Shown here: positions 25,572 to 34,166 of the stretch, in pieces | Numbering within the stretch: the first letter of the stretch is position 1 | Layout: each line of letters starts with the position of its first letter | Assembly: GCA_965216395.1 (NCBI GenBank) | Contig: OZ244156.1 | Location: forward strand, 248,001-312,000 | Direction of reading: 5' to 3' | DNA length: 64,000 bases | Origin: CAZBXD01 sp965216395 | GTDB lineage: Bacteria; Pseudomonadota; Alphaproteobacteria; Micavibrionales; SZUA-601 | The notes under the pieces: generated by a model | Seen by the model: only the letters and a program-made list of their open reading frames with translations | What the model was told of the DNA's origin: nothing | The model's database searches: none | Position numbers and translations under genes: made by a program

Positions 25572-26120
25572 ATGCGTGTAAAAAACATTACAAATATTGA
25601 TTGGCATAAAATTAAAAGAATGCTCAGTCCACAATCTGTAAAAGATCTTGATGATTTTTTAGATAATCTTCCTAAAAAGGCCGGTTATATTGGTCTAATC
25701 GTCGCAGGTGTTATCTGGTTTATTGCGGGTTTGGCTATTCTATTTGCTTATACTAAATCTGTTGAATTACAAGAAATACAAAATCAGCTATCTCAAGCAG
25801 AAGCGCTCAAACCAACAGTACCCCGTTTAACATACATCGATGTGGATAAGGGGGCTTTGGAACAATATGTTGCAAAAATAAAGAAGTCATACAAAGAAGT
25901 CGGTATTGAATTACAAAAAAACGGTATCGTAAAGATACGTGCGCCTTCGACACAGCAATACCCACAATGGCGAGCTGTTATTGACAGTTTTTCTTATGGT
26001 GGGCGCAATTGGAAAGTGAAGTTTGAAAAAATGTGTGTTGGCCGTGAATGTGGCTCAATTCCACTATATGCAGAGTTGAAAATTGAAACAATTGATATTA
26101 CTGTTCCCAAGTCGGGGTAA
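25572..26120 (+). CDS. bitopic pilus accessory protein (PilP/PilO-like position)
   Basis: A 182-residue protein with a short basic cytoplasmic head, one membrane helix at about 37-60, a coiled coil near 62-85 (SVELQEIQNQLSQAE) and a periplasmic alpha/beta domain ending with a Cys pair (KMCVGREC). This is the PilN/PilO/GspM type of alignment-complex layout. It follows a gap of 88 bases that holds only a 23-codon possible frame. Together with the preceding gene it probably forms the inner-membrane alignment complex between platform and secretin, as inferred from topology and context. Confidence 0.65.
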   Translation: MRVKNITNIDWHKIKRMLSPQSVKDLDDFLDNLPKKAGYIGLIVAGVIWFIAGLAILFAYTKSVELQEIQNQLSQAEALKPTVPRLTYIDVDKGALEQYVAKIKKSYKEVGIELQKNGIVKIRAPSTQQYPQWRAVIDSFSYGGRNWKVKFEKMCVGRECGSIPLYAELKIETIDITVPKSG

Positions 26121-26158
26121 ATGATTTATAGTTACTGGAAAGGTGAATAAAGGGGAAA

Positions 26159-26824
26159 ATGATGATCTTGAAACAGAAAATGAAAATCTTTTTAAAACAA
26201 GAAAATGGTAATGCATTATTCTTAATATTGATTGCGGTCGCATTATTTGCTGGCTTATCTTACGCTGTTACACAATCCGGTCGTTCGAGCGGTCAGAGTG
26301 TATCTGAAGAATCAAATATGATACTTTCCTCTCAGGTAATGCAGTATCCTGCGGGCATTCGAACGGGTATCACGCGCATGCTTATCCGTGGTACATCCGT
26401 TAGTGAGTTATTGTTTAATGACCCTTCTTCTTATTCTGGCACAACCACACGGGAAGTTTTTCACCCTAATGGCGGTGGTGTGGCTTATCAAGAAACAATT
26501 CAAGACACAGTTGAAACGCCTGGGACAGATCTCTGGTTATTTTTAGATGATATTACAGTGACCAATATTGCAACCAGTTCAGCGGAAGTTGTGGCATTAT
26601 TACCCAATGTGCGTGGGGGCGTTTGTCAACAAATTAATGAAGCTACGACAGGCAGTACAAGCATTCCAACAATCACCCCAGCTGTTACAACGGCTGCGCT
26701 ATCTGCAGGTGGTGTGACAATTAGTGGTGCTGCGACAACACCCATCATCGATGGACAACCCTTTTTATGCGTTCAGACCAGTGATGGTGATAATTTCTAT
26801 TATCACGTATTGGTTGAGCAATAA
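26159..26824 (+). CDS. pilin-like protein 1 with unusual leader (ENGNALFLI)
   Basis: A 221-residue protein with a charged head (residues 1-16), then G17 and a hydrophobic helix to about residue 37 (NALFLILIAVALFAGLSYAV). The body is Thr/Ser-rich, beta-prone and probably extracellular, with Cys near the end (GGVCQQIN, FLCVQT). The Glu usually at +5 after prepilin cleavage is missing; instead Glu precedes the Gly by two. The same pattern recurs in the next two genes. I infer a major or minor pilin processed by the prepilin peptidase at 12989. ATG at 26159, or the next one, follows AAGGGGAAA. Confidence 0.75.
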   Translation: MMILKQKMKIFLKQENGNALFLILIAVALFAGLSYAVTQSGRSSGQSVSEESNMILSSQVMQYPAGIRTGITRMLIRGTSVSELLFNDPSSYSGTTTREVFHPNGGGVAYQETIQDTVETPGTDLWLFLDDITVTNIATSSAEVVALLPNVRGGVCQQINEATTGSTSIPTITPAVTTAALSAGGVTISGAATTPIIDGQPFLCVQTSDGDNFYYHVLVEQ

Positions 26825-26841
26825 TCTGGATTTGTTAAATT

Positions 26842-27423
26842 TTGAAGACTTGCTTGAATAAAAGAAAGAAATCTGAATCAGGTAATGTCTTGATTTACAT
26901 TTTCGTTGCCGTTGCTTTATTGGCTGGTTTAACGATGGCTTTGACCAGTGGTGGCGGTGATCAAGCCATATCAACGAGTGCTTTTCGCATAACAGATAAT
27001 CTGCGTAGCCAAGCTCAAGGCATACGTTCAGCTGTTTTGGAATGTGTTCTACGTTATCCTTCGGCTGGTTATCCAACTGTTTCTTCACCCGGTACACCAG
27101 AAAATGCTGGTTCGATACAATGCGTCCCCAATGATGGTGTAACGCCTGCTTTTGATCTTTTTGGTGGTACATTAGGTCATTTTATTCCGCAACCTGTACG
27201 ACCTTTTAATGAATGGCTATATGATAATTCAGGCACTGGAACGGTATATATACGTATTGAAACACCGGTTTCATTTGCAGATGATCCTGCCGTAATATCG
27301 GGTATTCGTAATATGGTCACGCAATATACAGCTAATGAAGTTGAATCAAGATGTGATGGAAACCAAGCATGGGTTGAAATCTATTTGATTGGTAATGCAC
27401 CCGGTGTTAATACCTGTAGTTAA
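26842..27423 (+). CDS. pilin-like protein 2 (ESGNVLIYI leader)
   Basis: A 193-residue sister of the previous protein. The basic head NKRKKSES is followed by G14 and a hydrophobic helix (NVLIYIFVAVALLAGLTMAL) and a secreted domain with four Cys (for example VLECVLRYPS and SIQCVPND). The start is uncertain: TTG at 26842 or TTG at 26854. The latter has GAAG at a good distance and removes only four residues. A stem-loop follows its stop, so expression may drop before the long fibre gene. It probably is a second pilin or a minor tip pilin. Confidence 0.72.
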   Translation: MKTCLNKRKKSESGNVLIYIFVAVALLAGLTMALTSGGGDQAISTSAFRITDNLRSQAQGIRSAVLECVLRYPSAGYPTVSSPGTPENAGSIQCVPNDGVTPAFDLFGGTLGHFIPQPVRPFNEWLYDNSGTGTVYIRIETPVSFADDPAVISGIRNMVTQYTANEVESRCDGNQAWVEIYLIGNAPGVNTCS

Positions 27424-27455
27424 TTAATCCAAAACTAAACTTGGATTAATTTAAT
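27424..27455 (+). terminator. stem-loop between pilin-like and fibre genes
   Basis: TTAATCCAA and TTGGATTAA form a perfect 9-bp stem with an 8-base loop, right after the stop of the 26842 gene, followed by an AT-rich but broken T run. It could be a weak attenuating terminator or an mRNA-stabilising end that sets pilin above fibre levels. Confidence 0.5.
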
Positions 27456-27526
27456 AAAAATTAATCAATGAAATCTAGTTTTAAACATAACCACTATCTT
27501 TAATAAATAAGCGTGGGTAAAAAATA

Positions 27527-30500
27527 ATGGATCGATTTATGAAGCAATTTATCTGTGAAAAAGGGAGTGTATTGACCGCTGCACTCGGTGTTGTTGCTTT
27601 GGTTGGGATACTTTCCTATTCAGCATATAATCTTTTATCAGGTCCAGTGCGTACAACAGCAAATGTTACAGCTGTTAATAAAACCCGAAATGATATGATT
27701 ATTGCGGCGCGTTTATTAATGCGTCAAGCCGATGACTCGCTTGATTCAGACTCAACGATCGAACCACCAGCCTTTATTGATCCCGGTGCAGGTGATTCCC
27801 CCAATAACGGTGGTTATTTGCCCAATATTGGTGTTTCTACTACGGATCCATGGCGCACAACTTATGGATATTGTGTTTGGGATCATGGTTCATCAACATC
27901 GGGAGCTAATTATTTGGTGGGTACAACTTCTCCTGGAACAGAAATTGTTTTAGCCGTTATTTCTGCCGGACCAGATCGTAGCTTCTCAACCACTTGTAAT
28001 ACGGCGCCTGCAACTGTTACAGCTGGCGGGGATGATTTAGTACAAGCTTACTCTTATGCGGAGGCTGAAGTGCTGGAAGGGGGCTTATGGTCACGTGTTG
28101 GCGCAACCAATGTGATCGAATATGCTGTTGATGATGTGCAAGTTACTAATGATTTTGATGTTACGGGAGTTGCCACTTTAAACACGGCTGATATTGATGC
28201 TGGTAATATTGATGATACGGTCATTGGTGCTACGGTTCCCGCTGCGGGTAGCTTTACAACATTGAATGCCAATAGTGCTTCAATTGCAACGACCTTAACC
28301 GCTAATGGTGTAAATACCAATTCTTTAACCGTTAATACAGCGCTTTTAGCGAGTGGGCCAATTATCACGATTTCTGATAGTGATGGTGGTGGTAATATGA
28401 ATGGGATTAATATTGGGTCTACGCTTCCCGGTGATGCAACTTTTAACGAAATATTTCAAGTTACCTCAACAAATTTGGTTGAAAATTTAAATGCTGACCT
28501 TCTTGATGGCCAGCATGGCGCTTATTATACTAATGCGAGTAATATCAGTAGCGGCACGCTGAGTGGTAGTCAATTGCCAGCACTCAATGGCGGTGATGTA
28601 CGTATGTTGGCTGGAGATCCTTCTTCCATGACGGTGATTGGTTTTCAAGGACGCGGGTTTTTACCAACGCCGCCTGCAACAGATCAAGTCATTGGTTGGA
28701 ATGGGTCTTTCTGGGCACCGTTAACCATATCGGGCAGTGGGGGTGGGGGTGATGTTGTTATTGCTGAAACCGATCCGAATGTGGATCCAAAATTTCTGGA
28801 CGCAGATAATTCTTGCTCTCTTGGTCAGGTAACAAAATATGATGGAACAGATTGGGTTTGTGCCAATGATGACAGTACAACGGGAACGGCCGATGCTGTT
28901 AAATTGCCTATTGATATTGATTTGGCGACGACACCTCCTGGCGTTGTTATGGATGTAAATGGCGGCGCGAATTCTTTCTTGTCTGTCAGTGGAACGAATA
29001 ATGTATTTCTTGGCCAATCATCGGGTGATGCTAATTCAACGGGTTCACAAAACAGTTTTTTTGGACAAACGGCTGGAGAAACAAATTCATCTGGTTCCGA
29101 TAATGTTTTTCTTGGTTTTAGTTCTGGAAACAGTAATGATACTGGTCTACAGAATATTTATATTGGTAGTGAATCTTCTTCGCAAGCGATGTCTGCTTCG
29201 GAAAATGTTGGAATTGGTTATCAATCCCTATTAGAAAATGTGTCAGGGAGTAATAACGTCGTGATTGGGCAAGAGGCAGCCCGCGACGCTAATTCGGTTT
29301 CAAATTCAACGATTATTGGCTATATGACGGCTATTAATTCAGCTACCATTGATGAAACAACCATTATTGGTTATCAGGCGGGTCAAAACGTCTCTGGCGT
29401 TAACAATACATTTATTGGTCACCAATCAGGCCAGTCAAATAACAGTGGGGCGGGTAATACGTTTCTGGGATATCAATCAGGTCAGATTAATTCCAGTGGT
29501 GCTGGTAACACTTTTCTTGGTCGCCAATCAGGTATATCTAATACAACCGGTTCTAGTAATACATTTGTTGGAGATGGTGCCGGTCAAAATAGCACAGCCA
29601 GCGAAAATACATTTATAGGCTATCAAGCCGGCTTATCAAACACCAACGGTAATAATAACACGTTCATAGGCCACGAAGTAGCAGCCAACAATGTCTCCGG
29701 TGGACAAAATGTTGTTATTGGCAATAGTGCAGCTAATTTAGCAAGCGGGGTTAGTACATCTGTTATTATTGGCCATGAAGCCGCATCTACAACAACATCT
29801 GCAGTTACGAACTCAACGGTTGTTGGTTTCGAAGCAGGTGAAGCCATAGATAATGCTGGAAGTACGTTGATCGGTTATCGTGCTGGTGCTCGGTTGTCGA
29901 CGGGAGAAAATAATACTTTTGTTGGTGAGCAGGCGGGGCGTTTAACATTGTCGACCTCTGATAATAGCTTTTTTGGTAAAAATGCTGGTTTTGGTAATCA
30001 GTCTGAAGGAAATACTCTTATCGGAGCTTTTGCCGGTGATAGTGTTGGAACAGGACGGGATAATACTTTTGTGGGACGTTATTCTGGTGATAACACATCA
30101 GGTGGTCGTGAAAACACCTTTATGGGCGCTTATGCTGGGGCTGATAATTCGCTCGGTTCGCGCAATATAGCAATTGGCGCGAATTCAGTTACTGTTGGCG
30201 TTTCACCATCTGGTGTGAATGATAATTTGAATATTGGAAATACAATATATGGCAAAATGTCACCTACTGGCTCACAAACACTCAATAATGGTGATGCGTC
30301 CATTACAATTGACGGTGACTTAACGCTTACAGGTAGAGGGAGCATCAAAGTTCCTGTGGGAACAACAGCACAAAGACCGACAACACCAACCGAAGGGATG
30401 ATTCGTTATAAAACAAGTGCAACAGCTGGTTTTGAAGTTTACGAAAGCGGTTCATGGGTCGCAATGGGGGCATCTGTTTCTGATAAGCGCTCAAAACAGG

Positions 30501-30943
30501 ATATTAATCAATTGGACGGTGATAAAATTTTAAAGCAATTACAAAATATCGGTGCTTATAGTTATCGTTTTAAGAATGACCCTGAACGAACCCGTTATGG
30601 TGTTATTGCACAAGAGATTGAAGAAGTCTTTCCTGGTATGGTTGACCAACCAGCCAATGCCAATGAAATGAAATCTATTCGCTATATGGACATGGTTGGA
30701 CCGCTTTTATCCGCTGTTCAAACATTGAGTGCACAAAATGATACGCTTCGTAAAGAAATTGAAATTATCAAAGAAAATCAAGAAAGAATTTTAAATGATT
30801 CTTTTAAATCTAGGGTTGAAGTAAAATCTTCTTTTATCCGTTATAAAATATTGAATATAGTTCTATCAGTTTTTGTTTTTGTGTTGCTTATATTTTTCTC
30901 TTTTAATTTCTACATAAAACTTTCAAATCGCAAGAATGATTAA
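27527..30943 (+). CDS. pilin-headed fibre with beta-roll repeats, S74 self-cleaving chaperone and C-terminal membrane helix
   Basis: A 1138-residue protein with a mixed design. Residues 1-38 are a pilin-like leader and helix (CEKGSVLTAALGVVALVGIL). A globular region runs to ~480, with Thr/Asn-rich phage-tail-like sequence. About 24 repeats of N-T/V-F-I/L-G spaced 14-20 residues (489-906) resemble the left-handed beta-roll of YadA heads. Then comes a Peptidase_S74 intramolecular chaperone (about 985-1095) starting SDKRSKQDI, with S985 the probable cleavage nucleophile, followed by a coiled coil. The C terminus (1108-1130) is a membrane helix with a basic end. Architecture suggests a trimeric PilV-like tip adhesin. 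The S74 fold is typical of phage tail spikes; no other phage gene is near. Confidence 0.85.
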   Translation: MDRFMKQFICEKGSVLTAALGVVALVGILSYSAYNLLSGPVRTTANVTAVNKTRNDMIIAARLLMRQADDSLDSDSTIEPPAFIDPGAGDSPNNGGYLPNIGVSTTDPWRTTYGYCVWDHGSSTSGANYLVGTTSPGTEIVLAVISAGPDRSFSTTCNTAPATVTAGGDDLVQAYSYAEAEVLEGGLWSRVGATNVIEYAVDDVQVTNDFDVTGVATLNTADIDAGNIDDTVIGATVPAAGSFTTLNANSASIATTLTANGVNTNSLTVNTALLASGPIITISDSDGGGNMNGINIGSTLPGDATFNEIFQVTSTNLVENLNADLLDGQHGAYYTNASNISSGTLSGSQLPALNGGDVRMLAGDPSSMTVIGFQGRGFLPTPPATDQVIGWNGSFWAPLTISGSGGGGDVVIAETDPNVDPKFLDADNSCSLGQVTKYDGTDWVCANDDSTTGTADAVKLPIDIDLATTPPGVVMDVNGGANSFLSVSGTNNVFLGQSSGDANSTGSQNSFFGQTAGETNSSGSDNVFLGFSSGNSNDTGLQNIYIGSESSSQAMSASENVGIGYQSLLENVSGSNNVVIGQEAARDANSVSNSTIIGYMTAINSATIDETTIIGYQAGQNVSGVNNTFIGHQSGQSNNSGAGNTFLGYQSGQINSSGAGNTFLGRQSGISNTTGSSNTFVGDGAGQNSTASENTFIGYQAGLSNTNGNNNTFIGHEVAANNVSGGQNVVIGNSAANLASGVSTSVIIGHEAASTTTSAVTNSTVVGFEAGEAIDNAGSTLIGYRAGARLSTGENNTFVGEQAGRLTLSTSDNSFFGKNAGFGNQSEGNTLIGAFAGDSVGTGRDNTFVGRYSGDNTSGGRENTFMGAYAGADNSLGSRNIAIGANSVTVGVSPSGVNDNLNIGNTIYGKMSPTGSQTLNNGDASITIDGDLTLTGRGSIKVPVGTTAQRPTTPTEGMIRYKTSATAGFEVYESGSWVAMGASVSDKRSKQDINQLDGDKILKQLQNIGAYSYRFKNDPERTRYGVIAQEIEEVFPGMVDQPANANEMKSIRYMDMVGPLLSAVQTLSAQNDTLRKEIEIIKENQERILNDSFKSRVEVKSSFIRYKILNIVLSVFVFVLLIFFSFNFYIKLSNRKND
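28990..30245 (+). repeat. coding repeats of the fibre beta-roll region
   Basis: About 24 degenerate copies of a 45-60 bp unit encoding N-x-F-[IL]-G-x-x-[AS]-G. Neighbouring copies around 29400-29530 are nearly the same at the DNA level (repeated AATAC/AACAC-TTT-CT-GG and CAATCAGG segments), while outer copies have diverged. Unit number could change by recombination and so alter fibre length. Confidence 0.8.
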
Positions 30944-31157
30944 AAAATATTCAGTCAAGATTAATGGTCATCAAACATCTATTTCTTTAGAAAAAGAGTT
31001 TTGGGAGGAGCTAAACTCTATAGCTCAAAAAAAGAATCAATCTATGAATAGTTTGATTAGTTCCATTGATGAAAACAAGAATATAAACACAAATTTATCA
31101 AGCGCTATTCGTGTTTATATTTTATCTGCATTAAAAGAAAGCTTAGCCACCATTTAA
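30936..31157 (+). CDS. small ribbon-helix-helix protein
   Basis: A 73-residue protein resembling the alphaproteobacterial RHH_4 family: an N-terminal strand (KYSVKINGHQTSISLEKEFW) followed by two helices (EELNSIAQKKNQSMNSLISSID and NLSSAIRVYILSAL). RHH dimers bind DNA with the paired strand, so this is probably a transcription regulator, possibly of the pilus operon whose last gene it is. Its ATG overlaps the fibre stop by eight bases, coupling the two. Its own end overlaps by 15 bases the end of the convergent AsmA gene. Confidence 0.8.
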   Translation: MIKKYSVKINGHQTSISLEKEFWEELNSIAQKKNQSMNSLISSIDENKNINTNLSSAIRVYILSALKESLATI

Positions 31158-34100
31158 AAGGCCGCGTAATAAATCTTTTCCTTGTTCTTTCAAAACATCC
31201 TCAATATCGGTCTCTGGTTTTTGTTCAGTAGGGTTGGGTGTTGTTTCATTTAAACGCTCATTTATATTCTCTTGATTAGAGCTTTCACGAGGTTGTCCAA
31301 AAAGCTTCTCTATGGCTTTGCCTCCAAGATCTTTGAGCGTTTTTTGTGTGTAAAAACGAATAATTTGCTCAGTTTTAAATCTCTTTTGAAGGTTTTTGAT
31401 GGGTCCAGATATTTCAACGCCTAGTGGTGGCATATTTCTTTGTTCAGTAAAAATGATGTTACCATCAAGTTTCAATTTTTGATCGGGTAAATCAAAATAT
31501 CCCTGCATGTCAATCTTTGTTTTTTCTGATTTGGCAGTGATATCATCTGACTTGATGATCCCTTTATTGATGTGAATAGGCACATTAATTGTTTCAAATT
31601 TTGAACTCCCGCCAGCCTTGGCTTGTTCAAAAATATTTAAAAAATCTTGTGGGCTGTTCGGCCGATCTATCTGAGCGGCAAGGCCATCAAGATCAATTCC
31701 ATTGATGGAACCATTTTCAATTAGAATATTACCAGAACCATTTAAAGAGCTCACAAAGTCAAAGGGCGTTTTGCCAGATAAGTTAAACGTTTGAGTAAGG
31801 GATAATTGACCACTTGAAAAACTATCATTCCCCATAAATTTTAGAATATCTTCAATATTAATTTGTGCAGCATTTGCTGAAAGATTGCTTATGACACTCT
31901 GATTAGGCTGAATTTTAAGATCACCAGAAAGTTTGAAATCTCCACTAAATAGGTTTGTTGAAAGGTTTTCTAGATTGATTTGATTATTGTTTACTTTTGA
32001 TCTAACCGTAAAATTATTTAAAGTTAAATTATCATAGGTCAATTTTTTTATATCAATATTGATAACACCGTTTTTTTCTTTTAGGAAAGAAAAATCGATC
32101 GGATCTTTTGACCATGTATTTGATCTTTTTTGTATATTCTGAGAGGTATATTGCGATTTATTTTTCGAAGAAAGACTTTTTAAGGGGATTAAATCAGCTT
32201 TTACGTCAATTTCAAAAGGATCTAAATTTGATAGATTTTTACCCGTTAATTGACCTTCAAAACGCTTCCCATTTGACTGACCATCCATATTGATATTGAT
32301 ATTATTCTTAGTACCCTTAACGATCGCATTCATCGTAAGCGCATTTTTATCTACGGCTTTTAAAGATAAGTCAGCTTGTGGGTTCGAAAGGGTATCTGTA
32401 ATTTTTCCTGAAGCAACAATCTGAATTTCCTTTAGGTCATCAATCGACAAACTTTCAATGATGATATCTTTGTTCACCAAACGACTATTCAAATTGACCT
32501 TTTTAATAAGATAGTCTTTATATATTATCTTATTAACCTTGGCGATTATGTGTAAGCGCATGTCTTGTAATTTGCGCAAAAGATTGTCTGCCGATTTTGA
32601 CAGCGATTGTGAGGCTTTGGCATCATCCTTTTTCTCAGTTTTTTTAATCTTATTAAGGTTAATTTCGTTTGTTGCGAGATTTAGTAAAAAACGATTTTCT
32701 TTATTCGGATCATAATTTAAAGAGAGTTTTTCGATTATATTACCAAAAGCATTAATGTTTTGGTTTGATAAAATGATGCGTTCTTTTGTGACGGATAAAT
32801 TTGTTTGTAGTTTATCTGATCTCTTAAAGACGAGAAAATCATCTATGAAATTTGTTGTTATTTCTCCGTCAATCTGGCTCACTTTATTGTTTTTGAGTGG
32901 AAATGAAAAAGAGCCATCAATATCAATCTGATTATTCATTTTAGCGGATAGTTTGTTTATTTTTAATGCGTTTTTATCAATTTTTGTTGATAGATTTATT
33001 CCGCTAACGATACTGTCACTAGAAAGGATAAGTTTTTCAATGTTCAAATTCAATTGACCCTGGATATCTGGCATAGTGAGGCCTACGAAACGCATAACCG
33101 TTTGAGCGAGATCATCAATTTTCCCCATATAGGTCTCTTTAGTATCAGAAAAGCTTTTGGTATTATTTTGTGTTGTGTGGCTTATATCCTGAAGATCAAT
33201 ATTTTTTGATGACAGCCGAATGTCAAAAACTTGGTCTGTTGTATATTTTGCACTGCCTTTTAATGATAAATTATTGTGACTAGAAACCGTTAAATTATTG
33301 AGCTCTCCACTGTTTTTTGATAGTAAAATATTTGATTTTAAAGCGATAGGTTTTTTTAAAAGATCATATTGTTGGGAAGATTTATTTCGTTTCGTTTTAT
33401 GAAGTAATTCATTCAGATTATTTATTTTCGTTTCGATCACGCCATCAAAGAATTGATCCCGTGTTAAATTAAGCTTTCCTTCAACGTTAAAATTGATATT
33501 TTGATTGGCCGTCAGTATAGCTGATATATGAATAGGTTTTTCAGAACTATATTGAGAGCTCATGAATTCAAAATTAATCGGCATATTTTGATATTTAAGA
33601 TCCCCTAAGATTTTAAAAGGACCAGTAATATTATTGGCTAATATCGTTGTGTTAATCGAATCAATATAATGCGCTTCACCGTTATTTTGTATATATGTGA
33701 TCGATCCATCTTTAACGGTAACTTGATCAAAGCTTAAAGATATTTTTTTCTCCTCTATTTTTTCTTCTTTTGTGGTTTTAAGAGTGTTGTTTTTCACTCT
33801 TGTAGCATTATTTTTCTTTATTCGTATATTGGGTTTAATGAGAGAAATATCTTGTAATTCAATTTCTTTCTTAAGCAAGCGAAGTAATGACATTTCTACA
33901 GAAAGTTTTTCCATGGAAATTGATAAAGTTTGAGATGTATTATCTTGGGCATCTTTAATAGAAACATCAGCAATATTTATCGCAAGAGATGGCAGAATAG
34001 AGACACGAATATCACCATTTAATTCAACATGGTATCCTGATTTTGCTGATAATTGTTCTGATATTTCAGATTTGTATTGATTCCAATTGATAAAATAAGG

Positions 34101-34166
34101 AACAACAGTTATCAAAAATACAAAAAACAGAGCGATGCTGATAGTGATTTTAAGCGTTTTATTCAT
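31143..34166 (-). CDS. AsmA-family envelope protein
   Basis: A 1007-residue inner-membrane-anchored periplasmic protein with a membrane helix at about residues 5-25 and the AsmA opening INWNQYKSEISEQLSAKSGY followed by VELNGDIRVSILPSLAI. The long middle is beta-strand-rich, as expected for the chorein-like groove of AsmA, YhdP and TamB relatives thought to carry phospholipid to the outer membrane. The C-terminal AsmA domain appears in INIEDILKFMGND and LSLTQTFNLSGKTPFDF. I start at the ATG at 34166, which overlaps the thiolase stop (ATGA); an upstream start would add 17 unlikely residues. A Pro/Thr/Glu-rich tail ends the protein. Confidence 0.88.
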   Translation of the reverse strand: MNKTLKITISIALFFVFLITVVPYFINWNQYKSEISEQLSAKSGYHVELNGDIRVSILPSLAINIADVSIKDAQDNTSQTLSISMEKLSVEMSLLRLLKKEIELQDISLIKPNIRIKKNNATRVKNNTLKTTKEEKIEEKKISLSFDQVTVKDGSITYIQNNGEAHYIDSINTTILANNITGPFKILGDLKYQNMPINFEFMSSQYSSEKPIHISAILTANQNINFNVEGKLNLTRDQFFDGVIETKINNLNELLHKTKRNKSSQQYDLLKKPIALKSNILLSKNSGELNNLTVSSHNNLSLKGSAKYTTDQVFDIRLSSKNIDLQDISHTTQNNTKSFSDTKETYMGKIDDLAQTVMRFVGLTMPDIQGQLNLNIEKLILSSDSIVSGINLSTKIDKNALKINKLSAKMNNQIDIDGSFSFPLKNNKVSQIDGEITTNFIDDFLVFKRSDKLQTNLSVTKERIILSNQNINAFGNIIEKLSLNYDPNKENRFLLNLATNEINLNKIKKTEKKDDAKASQSLSKSADNLLRKLQDMRLHIIAKVNKIIYKDYLIKKVNLNSRLVNKDIIIESLSIDDLKEIQIVASGKITDTLSNPQADLSLKAVDKNALTMNAIVKGTKNNININMDGQSNGKRFEGQLTGKNLSNLDPFEIDVKADLIPLKSLSSKNKSQYTSQNIQKRSNTWSKDPIDFSFLKEKNGVINIDIKKLTYDNLTLNNFTVRSKVNNNQINLENLSTNLFSGDFKLSGDLKIQPNQSVISNLSANAAQINIEDILKFMGNDSFSSGQLSLTQTFNLSGKTPFDFVSSLNGSGNILIENGSINGIDLDGLAAQIDRPNSPQDFLNIFEQAKAGGSSKFETINVPIHINKGIIKSDDITAKSEKTKIDMQGYFDLPDQKLKLDGNIIFTEQRNMPPLGVEISGPIKNLQKRFKTEQIIRFYTQKTLKDLGGKAIEKLFGQPRESSNQENINERLNETTPNPTEQKPETDIEDVLKEQGKDLLRGLLNGG

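Noticed and set aside
28990..30245. Repeat array resembling a CRISPR at first sight
   Set aside because: Units are degenerate, have no constant spacer length and lie in one open frame coding a regular protein motif; no cas genes are present.
27527..30943. Phage tail fibre as sign of a prophage
   Set aside because: The S74 domain is phage-like, but no capsid, terminase, integrase or attachment site is nearby and the gene is embedded in a pilus operon.
27527..31157. Shufflon-type invertible tip gene as in R64 pilV
   Set aside because: I saw no inverted crossover repeats, alternative C-terminal cassettes or a recombinase gene.
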